Assembly (NCBI RefSeq): GCF_002532075.1
Contig: NZ_LYXE01000090.1
Location: forward strand, 62,001-126,000
Length of the DNA stretch: 64,000 nt
Direction of reading: 5' to 3'
Source of the DNA: Candidatus Chloroploca asiatica
GTDB lineage: Bacteria; Chloroflexota; Chloroflexia; Chloroflexales; Chloroflexaceae
Made by a program: the position numbers and the translations under genes. The notes under the pieces are model-generated. The model saw only the letters and a list, made by a program, of their open reading frames with translations, was not told the origin of the DNA and made no database searches. The first letter of the stretch is position 1; each line of letters begins with the position of its first letter. Below are positions 48,241 through 55,831 of this stretch, piece after piece.

Positions 48241-48948
48241 CTACTGTTTAGTGAAGCGGTAACCGACGCCATAGACCGTACAGATATAACGCGGATTATT
48301 GGGATCGGGTTCGATTTTACGGCGCAGATTGCGGATGTGTGTATCAAGCACGCGGCCCATACCTTCGTAGGCATACCCCATCGCTCGTTCCAGCAGATCA
48401 TCACGGGTGAGGGTATAGCCAGGATGTTCGAGCAGTGCCTCAAGCAGTTTGAACTCGGTACGCGTGAGTTCAACCGACTGCCCCTGAATGGTCAGGCTAT
48501 GCTGATCCAAATCGAGACAAAGTTCCCCAGCGCTGAGCGTACGGGGCGTGACAGAGCCGTGCAGATCAAGGGATCGGCGGCGAAGGAGAGCGCCAACACG
48601 AGCAACCACCTCGCGCCCGTTGAATGGTTTGGTAATGTAGTCATCAGCACCAAGTTCGAGGCCTAGGATCTTATCCCCTTCATCAATACGTGCGGTCACC
48701 AGAATGATTGGTAGGGCACCAAGGATCGCATCAGAACGTGCGACACGAATGAGCGACCAGCCATCGCGGCCTGGCAGCATGAGATCAAGGATAACGAGAT
48801 CAACCTGATCGTAGCGCATTGCTTGCAAGGCTGCGTTGCCATCGTGTGCCGTCAGCACATGATAGCCAGCCTGCTCGAGATAGCTCTGCAAGATATGGGC
48901 GATTGATTGGTCATCGTCAACGACTAGAATGCGCTGCTTCATAGGCAT
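48241..48948 (-). CDS. OmpR-family response regulator, partner of the adjacent kinase
   Basis: 235 residues from the ATG at 48948 (an ATG two codons on at 48942 is equally possible; neither has a strong ribosome site, and the frame is open further upstream). The receiver has VVDDD, phospho-acceptor near Asp55 (VILDLMLPG) and Lys in DYITKPF; the winged helix covers about 130-230 (LTRTEFKLLEALLEHPG, LDTHIRNLRRKIE, VYGVGYRF). It is transcribed before the kinase and is divergent from a lipoprotein esterase gene, which is a possible target. Confidence 0.92.
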   Translation of the reverse strand: MPMKQRILVVDDDQSIAHILQSYLEQAGYHVLTAHDGNAALQAMRYDQVDLVILDLMLPGRDGWSLIRVARSDAILGALPIILVTARIDEGDKILGLELGADDYITKPFNGREVVARVGALLRRRSLDLHGSVTPRTLSAGELCLDLDQHSLTIQGQSVELTRTEFKLLEALLEHPGYTLTRDDLLERAMGYAYEGMGRVLDTHIRNLRRKIEPDPNNPRYICTVYGVGYRFTKQ

Positions 48949-49090
48949 ATCGTAGCACATCATGCTGAAGAAACTCCGAAGAAATGGGGCCATTTCTTTA
49001 GAAAGCTTCGAGACAATCTACGGATTTTCTTGAGATTCGCTTGTTATGCTGGTGTACGAGTGCTCTATATGACGGGAGGATGCGATCACC

Positions 49091-50200
49091 ATGAATGATA
49101 GGATTATGCTCAAACGTCGGTTGGCCATGCTGAGTCTGGTTTTTACCCTTGCCGTAGTTGCGCTTGCCGGGTGCGGTGCAACCCCTGCTTCGCCAACGGC
49201 GCCTTCAGCCGTTCCAGTTGAGGGCACCATGATCGCCCCAACGGCGGAGGTTTCCGTAGCGACTACCGAGCAGCCAAGTTCTACTCCTGCTGCACAGATG
49301 CCATCTGGTGGACGCCCCGCAGGTGTAATGCCTGGTGGGCCGGGTAGCAGTATGCCTGCCACCACAGCCACCCCCATCGTGAAAGATGCCGCCTATGCAA
49401 ACATCTCTACCGCACAGCAACTTGACCTGTATGTTCCTGAGGGTGAAGGCCCGTTTCCTGTCATCGTGACTATTCACGGCGGTGGCTTTATGCTCGGTGA
49501 TAAAGCGGATGCGATGGCTACGACGGGCATTGATCAATTGCTTGAAGCGGGCTATGCCGTTGCGAGTATCAACTACCGTTTGAGCAGTGAAGCATTAGCA
49601 CCTGCGCAAATCCAGGATGCCAAAGCTGCTGTTCGCTGGCTTCGTGCGAATGCGGTAACGTACCAATTAGATCCCGAGCGTGTTGGTGCGTGGGGCGCTT
49701 CAGCAGGTGGAAATCTGGCTGCGCTTTTGGGTACATCGTGTGATGCTGCTGCATTAGAAGGTGCTGAGTTAGGCAACGCAGATCAGTCGAGTTGTGTGCA
49801 GGCCGTGGTGGACTGGTTTGGCCCAACTGATTTTCTCCAGATGGACACTCAATTTGCTGGGACAAGTTGTCCGCAAACCCATGATGAAGCCAACTCACCC
49901 GAGTCGCAATTGCTTGGTGCTCCTATTCAAAGCGTACCAGAGCAAGCGCAGCTGGTTAACCCGCTTACTTACATTGATGCCAATGATGCGCCATTCCTGA
50001 TCCAGCATGGAACGGCTGATTGCAATGTGCCACCGCAACAGAGTGTCTTGCTCTATGATGCGCTTGTGGCGGCACAGGGTGATGAGAACGTGACCTTTAT
50101 ATCGATTGAAGGTGCTGGTCACGGCGGCGAACAGTTCTTTGATGCCGCCAACTTCCAAGTGGTACTCGACTTCTTTGCGAAGCATCTGGGAAGGTCGTGA
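49091..50200 (+). CDS. Lipoprotein alpha/beta-hydrolase (esterase/lipase, BD-FAE type)
   Basis: 369 residues. A lipoprotein signal ends in LAGC with lipidated Cys28, followed by a long Pro/Ser/Thr/Gly linker (about 29-100). The catalytic domain has the oxyanion motif TIHGGGFMLG, nucleophile Ser204 in GASAGGN, the Asp in HGTADCN and the His in GAGHGGEQF, so it should be active as a carboxylesterase or deacylase on the outer face of the membrane. gggagga lies ten bases upstream of the ATG. It is divergent from a two-component pair. Confidence 0.88.
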   Translation: MNDRIMLKRRLAMLSLVFTLAVVALAGCGATPASPTAPSAVPVEGTMIAPTAEVSVATTEQPSSTPAAQMPSGGRPAGVMPGGPGSSMPATTATPIVKDAAYANISTAQQLDLYVPEGEGPFPVIVTIHGGGFMLGDKADAMATTGIDQLLEAGYAVASINYRLSSEALAPAQIQDAKAAVRWLRANAVTYQLDPERVGAWGASAGGNLAALLGTSCDAAALEGAELGNADQSSCVQAVVDWFGPTDFLQMDTQFAGTSCPQTHDEANSPESQLLGAPIQSVPEQAQLVNPLTYIDANDAPFLIQHGTADCNVPPQQSVLLYDALVAAQGDENVTFISIEGAGHGGEQFFDAANFQVVLDFFAKHLGRS

Positions 50201-50231
50201 AAAGGACAAACGAAGAGCGCATACTGAAGGC

Positions 50232-51218
50232 TTACTCGCCCTCGAGAATTTCAAAGACCAGGCTGTGGGGGAGCGAGAGAGTACGGTGATCAAGCAGGTC
50301 ATGACGGATCTGGGCCATCTCGATGAGGTGGCCTTTTTCGTGATCAACAATCCAGTTGCCTTGATGGGTCAGGGGGATTGTGCCAAAGATCGTGTGGTGC
50401 CCGGTACGACGCCAGGCAGCCACGGTCAGACCACGGAGCAGATCGATGGTCTGCTCACGACTGGTATAGAAAGCCTCCATGAGATCGATCATCGGGTGGT
50501 TACGATAACGAGCAGCCTGAACCAGGGTTGGCGGATGGGCATTGGGCAACTGAGGGGTATCTGTTTCAAGGATCAACCAGGCCCGTTCGCGAAAAACCAC
50601 ATCCATATCCGTCAGATGACCGACCTGCTCTTTGATCGAAGCTGCGCCCACAGCCGGGGTAGCCAGTTGCTCTTCGCTGAGATCAGCCACCAGAGCCTGG
50701 AGGGTTCCCCAGGTCTGTTCAAGTTGCCGGACAATAGTGTGCGGGCCAAGCGTCCCCATTGACTCGGTGGCACGGAAACTAAGAAAGCCCTCGCGCACCG
50801 TACCACAGACATCACAGGTGGCCGGGGCTCCTTCCATAAGCTCGCCACAACTCCCACAGACAAAAAGATCGCCCATCTCTTCGGCAACAAGATCACGGCC
50901 TTCGCCAAGAGCCTGGGCCGCCCGTTCGAGCAATTCCCGTGGGAGGGTGCTGATCCCGGTCACTGGCCCGGAGGCGATCATATCAGGCTCAAAACCTGCT
51001 AGTGCGTGGGCCACATTAAGGCGTGTTTTGCCCACTTCGCCGAGCGCACGAAAGGCTTGTTCGGCCCGCACCCGCTTCATACTGCTGAGGGCGGCGAGTA
51101 AGCGAGAGACATTGTATTTGCGCTCACGGCGAGCCTGGAGTGACCAGACATAATAGGCTGTGTAGCCCATGCTGGTACTGCAGAGCAACTTCCGATAATC
51201 TTCTTGATCAGAATTCAT
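50232..51218 (-). CDS. Rubrerythrin-like / rubredoxin-like / DinB fusion protein
   Basis: 328 residues in three parts. The N-terminal 100 residues resemble a rubrerythrin four-helix bundle (STSMGYTAYYVWSLQARRER), but the usual Glu and ExxH iron ligands are mostly missing. A rubredoxin-like knuckle follows with CGSC and CDVC (Cys121, 124, 135, 138). Residues about 150-328 form a DinB-like domain (TWGTLQALVADLSEEQL, VGHLTDMDVVF, GNWIVDHEKGHLIEMAQIRH), whose His residues could bind a metal as in DinB/YfiT proteins. The combination is unusual. It may act in stress or thiol metabolism; no reaction can be assigned. The epimerase gene, which precedes the fusion gene in minus-strand transcription, starts at 51638 and ends 12 bases from it. 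Confidence 0.78.
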   Translation of the reverse strand: MNSDQEDYRKLLCSTSMGYTAYYVWSLQARRERKYNVSRLLAALSSMKRVRAEQAFRALGEVGKTRLNVAHALAGFEPDMIASGPVTGISTLPRELLERAAQALGEGRDLVAEEMGDLFVCGSCGELMEGAPATCDVCGTVREGFLSFRATESMGTLGPHTIVRQLEQTWGTLQALVADLSEEQLATPAVGAASIKEQVGHLTDMDVVFRERAWLILETDTPQLPNAHPPTLVQAARYRNHPMIDLMEAFYTSREQTIDLLRGLTVAAWRRTGHHTIFGTIPLTHQGNWIVDHEKGHLIEMAQIRHDLLDHRTLSLPHSLVFEILEGE

Positions 51219-51230
51219 GGCTCACTTGCT

Positions 51231-51638
51231 TTAATGCTGATGTTGTACCAGTTCCGTCAGGACACCCTGAGAACCGGCTTTGGGATGCACGAAGGCGACC
51301 AGTGTATTATGGATACCTGGACGTGCCTGTTTGTCGATCAGCGGAACACCGCGTGCCTGAAGTTCAGCGAGCGAGGCAGCGATATCATCAACGCGATAGG
51401 CAATATGGTGAATGCCAGGACCTTTCTCACGTAGAAACTTGGAGAAGGCCGCTTGATCTGAGGTCGGGGCAATCAATTCGATCAAAGTTTCACCAAGGCG
51501 GGCAACCCCAACGGCCATATGGCGATCGTCCAGACTGATGCGCTCCCACTCGGTGATGCCGTAGGCCTGACTGTAAAAAGCAATCGCCTCTTCGACATTA
51601 TGAACAGCAAAGCCAATGTGATCAATAACCGTGAACAT
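51231..51638 (-). CDS. mce: Methylmalonyl-CoA epimerase
   Basis: 135 residues from the ATG at 51638, preceded by AAAGGAG; an upstream in-frame extension has no family match. It interconverts (2S)- and (2R)-methylmalonyl-CoA. The glyoxalase-fold metal ligands are seen at DHIGFAV, HHIAYRV and the C-terminal Glu in GVLTELVQ; APTSDQAAFSKFLREKGPGI is typical of the family. In phototrophic Chloroflexota the enzyme serves the 3-hydroxypropionate bicycle and propionyl-CoA metabolism, which branched-chain 2-oxoacid oxidation also feeds. Confidence 0.92.
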   Translation of the reverse strand: MFTVIDHIGFAVHNVEEAIAFYSQAYGITEWERISLDDRHMAVGVARLGETLIELIAPTSDQAAFSKFLREKGPGIHHIAYRVDDIAASLAELQARGVPLIDKQARPGIHNTLVAFVHPKAGSQGVLTELVQHQH

Positions 51639-51681
51639 ATGTACTCCTTTGTGCATAGTAACCAACGCTCAGATACAGGCT

Positions 51682-51710
51682 ATTATACCCTGTCTCGCCA
51701 AATCTGGCAG
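51682..51710 (-). promoter_or_regulatory. Promoter of the epimerase gene
   Basis: Minus strand CTGCCA (51710-51705), 17-base spacer, perfect TATAAT (51687-51682), about 44 bases before the ATG at 51638. Confidence 0.6.
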
Positions 51711-51847
51711 ATGAATCTGGGTCTACGTCACTTTTTTGTAAACTAAACCATAGCGTCAGTGCCCATGAGAGAGTACAATGCAAACAATGATATGGTGGAC
51801 ACGTTGTAGAGTTTTCACTGCCCTACATTATTGTACGGTCTTCCTTT

Positions 51848-54034
51848 ATGCTGAGTGTACAGCCTGAGCAAGCTACAGAGGCCCTAATGCTGCTGGCCGA
51901 AGCAACCCGGTTGCTGTACGAAGATCAGCCGCTCCAACAGCGTGTTCATCGTGTGTTTGAACTCTTGCGCGGGCCAGTCAGTTTTCGTGATGCGCGCTTA
52001 ACATGTTGGCTCCAGTCAGCTCAACCTGGCACAGCTCGCCAGCAATACTATTCTGCCCGTGGTTGGCCCTATCCGTGGGATGAAGCACTCACACGGCGGG
52101 TGGCTCTGAACGGAGTTTTTGAGAGTCGGACAATTGTACTGAGCAACGAGGCGGCTGGAGATGGTGATTTGCCAGTCATGCAGGCAGCCTACCTTGGCAC
52201 ACCGATCTTCTGGGGCGGGCGTTTATGGGGTGTCATCGAGTTACGCGCCCCCACCGGTACCAACCTAGTCAACCTCGGACGTGAAATGCTCACAGGCTTG
52301 CTGCCTCAGTTAGCCATTGCGATTGCCCGGGAAGGGCGGCGTGAGCCAGTCCCTGCTGGTCTTGTGCCCGTGAGTGAGACACCAACTGGTCTCACCCTTG
52401 AACCACAACGTCGCCAGCAATTGAGTGAACTCGATACAAATCTAGAACAGATGCTCGATCTGCATGAATTATTGAGTTTACTGTTACGACGTACCATCGA
52501 GGCAACCGGGGCTGACGCCGGAGCGATTGTGCTTGTCGATCACCAACGGCGTCAGTTGATCCTGCAACTGGCCGAAGGCTATCCAACATCTTTGCAGCAG
52601 GGGCTGACCAACCAGGGCCGACAGCGGTTTAACTGGGAAGCAGGCTCGGCGGGTCAGGCGGCCCACACTGGGCAGGTCGTACTTGTACGGGATCACACAA
52701 CGCAGACCGGGCTACAGCCGACCTGGGCAGGCGCACGAACCGAACTTGCGGCACCAGTGTTGCTTGGTGATCGTCCTGCCGCCATCATTTTATTGCACAG
52801 TACGCGGGCAAATGCCTTTGGTGAAGATGAACTGAGTTTTATGCGTGCCCTCTGCCGCCGGGTCGCCAACCCGCTCAACCGGGCCATTCATTACCAGGAA
52901 GCGCTTGAGAGTGCCAATTATCTTGGTCAAGTCTTTGCCAGTTTGCCAACGGGGTTGGCATTGATTGATGCAAGTGGCAAGGTATTGCGGGCGAACCCTG
53001 CCTGGAGTGAAATCTGGGGCTTTCGCGGGGCACTGACCCGTTCGCCCTTTCACGTCAGTTTTGATCTCGTCGAACTACTCTTACCGCGCCTGCAGGATCC
53101 GATGCGCCTGACCGAATTTTTCACCCGGTGTCAGCGCAACCCTGCCGAACTACAGACAACCCGTGTGCGCCTGGTCAATCCGAATCAAAACCTACAAATC
53201 CTCTCGGTGCCAACCTCTGACAGCCAGCACCGGATCACCGGACGGCTCTGGGCAGTGACTGATGTCACCCGCGAAGGCGAAGCCGATCGCCTCAAACACG
53301 AATTTGTTTCGATGGTCAGCCACGAACTGCGCACACCATTAACCTCCATCCTCGGTTATACTGAACTCTTGTTGAACCGTGAATTCACGGCACCTGACCG
53401 GATGCAGTTTATGCAAACAGTCTTTGATGAAGCGAGTCGTCTCTCGCAACTTGTTGAAGACTTGCTGAGCATTTCGCGGATTGAAGCGGGCAAAGTTCAG
53501 CTCAATCGGTGGCTCACCTCACTCCATAGCATTGTGGCCGAGTTGACAACGCAACTCAACACCCAACTGGCGCGTCATCGTATGTTGCTCGATGTGGCCC
53601 ATAACTTACCACCAGTCTATATTGATCGTGACAAAGTGAAGCAAATTATCTTCAATCTTTTAACCAATGCGATCAAGTATAGCCCTAATGGTGGGCAGAT
53701 TGTGTTGGCCATCAAGGAGACTGACGAAGCAGACCTGCCGCTTGATCATCCACCAGGGAGGTGGATCCGGATTGCCATTAGTGACAAGGGACTTGGCATT
53801 GCCCCCGAGGATCTGCCACGTATCTGGGAACGTTTCTATCGCGTGGATAATACGAATACGCGCAGGATTGGCGGAACGGGTTTAGGTTTGAGCATTACCC
53901 GTGCGCTTGTCGAATTGCATGGAGGGCGAATCTGGGCTGAAAGCGAACTTGGAACTGGTTCGACCTTTACTTTTACTCTTCCTATTCCTGGCGTCAACGT
54001 TGGCTTTCGTCAACGTCTTGCTGATAGTGTGTAA
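51848..54034 (+). CDS. Cytoplasmic GAF-GAF-PAS sensor histidine kinase
   Basis: 728 residues. A divergent GAF-like region (about 10-165) and a clearer GAF (about 205-345, LHELLSLLLRRTIEATGADA) are followed by a PAS domain (YLGQVFASLPTGLALIDASG, 355-470), HisKA with phospho-acceptor His492 (SMVSHELRTPLTSILGYTEL), and HATPase motifs NLLTNAIKYSPNGG, DKGLGI and GGTGLGLSI. No transmembrane segment and no receiver. No response regulator is adjacent; a metallophosphoesterase gene starts four bases after the stop. Confidence 0.93.
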   Translation: MLSVQPEQATEALMLLAEATRLLYEDQPLQQRVHRVFELLRGPVSFRDARLTCWLQSAQPGTARQQYYSARGWPYPWDEALTRRVALNGVFESRTIVLSNEAAGDGDLPVMQAAYLGTPIFWGGRLWGVIELRAPTGTNLVNLGREMLTGLLPQLAIAIAREGRREPVPAGLVPVSETPTGLTLEPQRRQQLSELDTNLEQMLDLHELLSLLLRRTIEATGADAGAIVLVDHQRRQLILQLAEGYPTSLQQGLTNQGRQRFNWEAGSAGQAAHTGQVVLVRDHTTQTGLQPTWAGARTELAAPVLLGDRPAAIILLHSTRANAFGEDELSFMRALCRRVANPLNRAIHYQEALESANYLGQVFASLPTGLALIDASGKVLRANPAWSEIWGFRGALTRSPFHVSFDLVELLLPRLQDPMRLTEFFTRCQRNPAELQTTRVRLVNPNQNLQILSVPTSDSQHRITGRLWAVTDVTREGEADRLKHEFVSMVSHELRTPLTSILGYTELLLNREFTAPDRMQFMQTVFDEASRLSQLVEDLLSISRIEAGKVQLNRWLTSLHSIVAELTTQLNTQLARHRMLLDVAHNLPPVYIDRDKVKQIIFNLLTNAIKYSPNGGQIVLAIKETDEADLPLDHPPGRWIRIAISDKGLGIAPEDLPRIWERFYRVDNTNTRRIGGTGLGLSITRALVELHGGRIWAESELGTGSTFTFTLPIPGVNVGFRQRLADSV

Positions 54035-54038
54035 TATC

Positions 54039-54665
54039 ATGCAGATTCTTACGATCAGTGATGAGGTTGTCCCCACAATCTACAGCTTGAATATCAAACA
54101 GCGCTTTCCCGCGATTGATTTTGTCTTAAGTTGCGGCGATCTGCCCTATTACTATATCGAATTTGTCATGACCATGCTTAGCGTGCCATGTTTCTATGTC
54201 TATGGCAACCACGATGGTTCACAGTTTCTGGAGACCGGGGAGGAGTTAACGGCACCTCGTGGAGCTATTTCGGTTGAAGGGCGCGGCATGCGCCATGGGG
54301 GGCTCAGTATCGCCGGGCTCGGTGGAAGTTTACGCTACAAACTTGATGGGTATCATATGTATACTGATGCCGAGATGATGCGGCGTGCCTGGCGTCTGGT
54401 ACCGTGGATGCTGCTTAATAACTATCGTTATGGCAGTTATCTTGATATTCTGATCACCCATGCCCCACCTCTTGATATCCACAACGGCCCGGATTACCCA
54501 CATCGTGGCTTCCAGACTTTTCTCTGGCTGATGGATCGCTTTCGTCCGCGCTATCTCATTCACGGTCATATTCACCTCTCGTATGGCTATACGAGCACGA
54601 CCGAAACCCGTTATGGCGATACTATGGTGATCAATACTGCCGGATACGGCCTGCTTGAACTCTGA
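54039..54665 (+). CDS. Calcineurin-like metallophosphoesterase
   Basis: 208 residues from the ATG at 54039, just after the kinase stop; the frame is open back into the kinase but that part has no family match. Motifs: MQILTISDE with the first metal Asp (where DxH is usual, here SDE), LSCGDLP, YGNHDG, ITHAPP and HGHIH, the last four being the standard GD, GNH(D/E), and GHxH blocks. It probably hydrolyses a phosphodiester or phosphomonoester in the cytoplasm; the substrate is unknown. Close spacing suggests co-expression with the kinase. Confidence 0.88.
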   Translation: MQILTISDEVVPTIYSLNIKQRFPAIDFVLSCGDLPYYYIEFVMTMLSVPCFYVYGNHDGSQFLETGEELTAPRGAISVEGRGMRHGGLSIAGLGGSLRYKLDGYHMYTDAEMMRRAWRLVPWMLLNNYRYGSYLDILITHAPPLDIHNGPDYPHRGFQTFLWLMDRFRPRYLIHGHIHLSYGYTSTTETRYGDTMVINTAGYGLLEL

Positions 54666-54704
54666 GCGTCCGCAGGTCTACTGTCCCCCCAAAAGCTAAG
54701 AACT

Positions 54705-54743
54705 GGCTGTGAGGGTGCTGGCTTTGCTAGCACCCTCACAGCC
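54705..54743 (+). terminator. 15-bp stem hairpin after the phosphoesterase gene
   Basis: ggctgtgagggtgct and its exact reverse complement around a nine-base loop, 40 bases after the stop at 54665. No U-tract follows. Confidence 0.6.
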
Positions 54744-54889
54744 ATCTATCAGATTAAACCTCTTGCAATGAAAGACTGTTCGTGCTACCCTAAGCTTAGA
54801 GTGACGCAACCCTAGCGGCTGCGCAGGTCACGTCGAAGGTAGACAGACAATCACACGGCGTCGTGCGACGTAGCCAGGAGATAAGATCG

Positions 54890-55816
54890 ATGTCCTGGAT
54901 TCAGCAGACGACCCGTGAAGATTTTAGTCGAGCCCGACGCAAAGCTCTGTTCACTCAGTTGCTTTCGCTGGTTGATCGTTCTTCGAGTGAACTGCTCGCG
55001 TTTGAAGAGGTACGCTCACGCCTGAATGTGCGGAGCCAGCGCGATCTGGGCCTCCAGAGTGTGCCGGTCGCGCACATTATTGGCAGCGAAGGCCGCTACG
55101 CCGATTTTGACCGTCAGTTTGCACCACGACATCAGGCTACGATGTCACGCTGGCTGTCGGTTGACCGTGCCTTCCACGAGGCCGTGACGCTGCCGGCGGT
55201 CGAACTTTACAAGATCGGTGATATTTATTTTGTCAAGGATGGCAATCATCGTGTCTCAGTAGCCCGTTTGCAGGGTCAGGTAGACATTGATGCGTTGGTG
55301 ACCGAACTGGTCGTTGATGTGCCGCTTGGTTCAGATTTGAGTATGCGCGATCTCTTGCTGAAGGAGGAGTATAGCGATTTTCTTGAATGGACTGAACTGG
55401 CAAGCTTGCGTCCAGACCAGCGGATCGAGTTTAGTGAACCGGGGGGCTACCTGGCCTTGATCCAGCATATCAATGCCCATCGCTACTATCTAAGTCAGGA
55501 ACAAGGCAGTGAAGTTACCCGCGACGAAGCTGTTACAAGGTGGTACGATACGGTCTACATGCCGGTTGTCAGTGTAATCCGTGAGAGTGGGTCCTTGCGT
55601 TCATTCCCAGGTCGTACCGAGGCTGACCTCTATCGCTGGATTATGGATCATCGCTGGTATCTGCGCGAACGCAATGGTGGGGCTGACCCTGGCCCACTCG
55701 TTGCCATTGAAGACTATGTCCGCCTCTTTGGACGACGGAGCCTTGCCGAATTAACCGAGCGCCTTATGCGTGGGCTTCGTGCTGTCGTCCAGCCCTCTGC
55801 CGACCGCGCTGCGTAA
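54890..55816 (+). CDS. ParB/sulfiredoxin-fold protein, DUF4032-like
   Basis: 308 residues from the ATG at 54890, with ccaggaga six bases or so upstream. The segment ELYKIGDIYFVKDGNHRVSV (Asp117 in DGNHR) is the ParB/Srx nucleotide-binding box as found in DUF4032 proteins, and EYSDFLEWTELASLRPDQRI with the later LALIQHINAHRYYL fits that group. ParB-type DNA-binding helices are not evident, so a role in chromosome partition is unlikely. Function unknown. The glycosyltransferase gene follows 15 bases later. Confidence 0.72.
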   Translation: MSWIQQTTREDFSRARRKALFTQLLSLVDRSSSELLAFEEVRSRLNVRSQRDLGLQSVPVAHIIGSEGRYADFDRQFAPRHQATMSRWLSVDRAFHEAVTLPAVELYKIGDIYFVKDGNHRVSVARLQGQVDIDALVTELVVDVPLGSDLSMRDLLLKEEYSDFLEWTELASLRPDQRIEFSEPGGYLALIQHINAHRYYLSQEQGSEVTRDEAVTRWYDTVYMPVVSVIRESGSLRSFPGRTEADLYRWIMDHRWYLRERNGGADPGPLVAIEDYVRLFGRRSLAELTERLMRGLRAVVQPSADRAA

Positions 55817-55831
55817 CAGAAGGTCTGTGTT

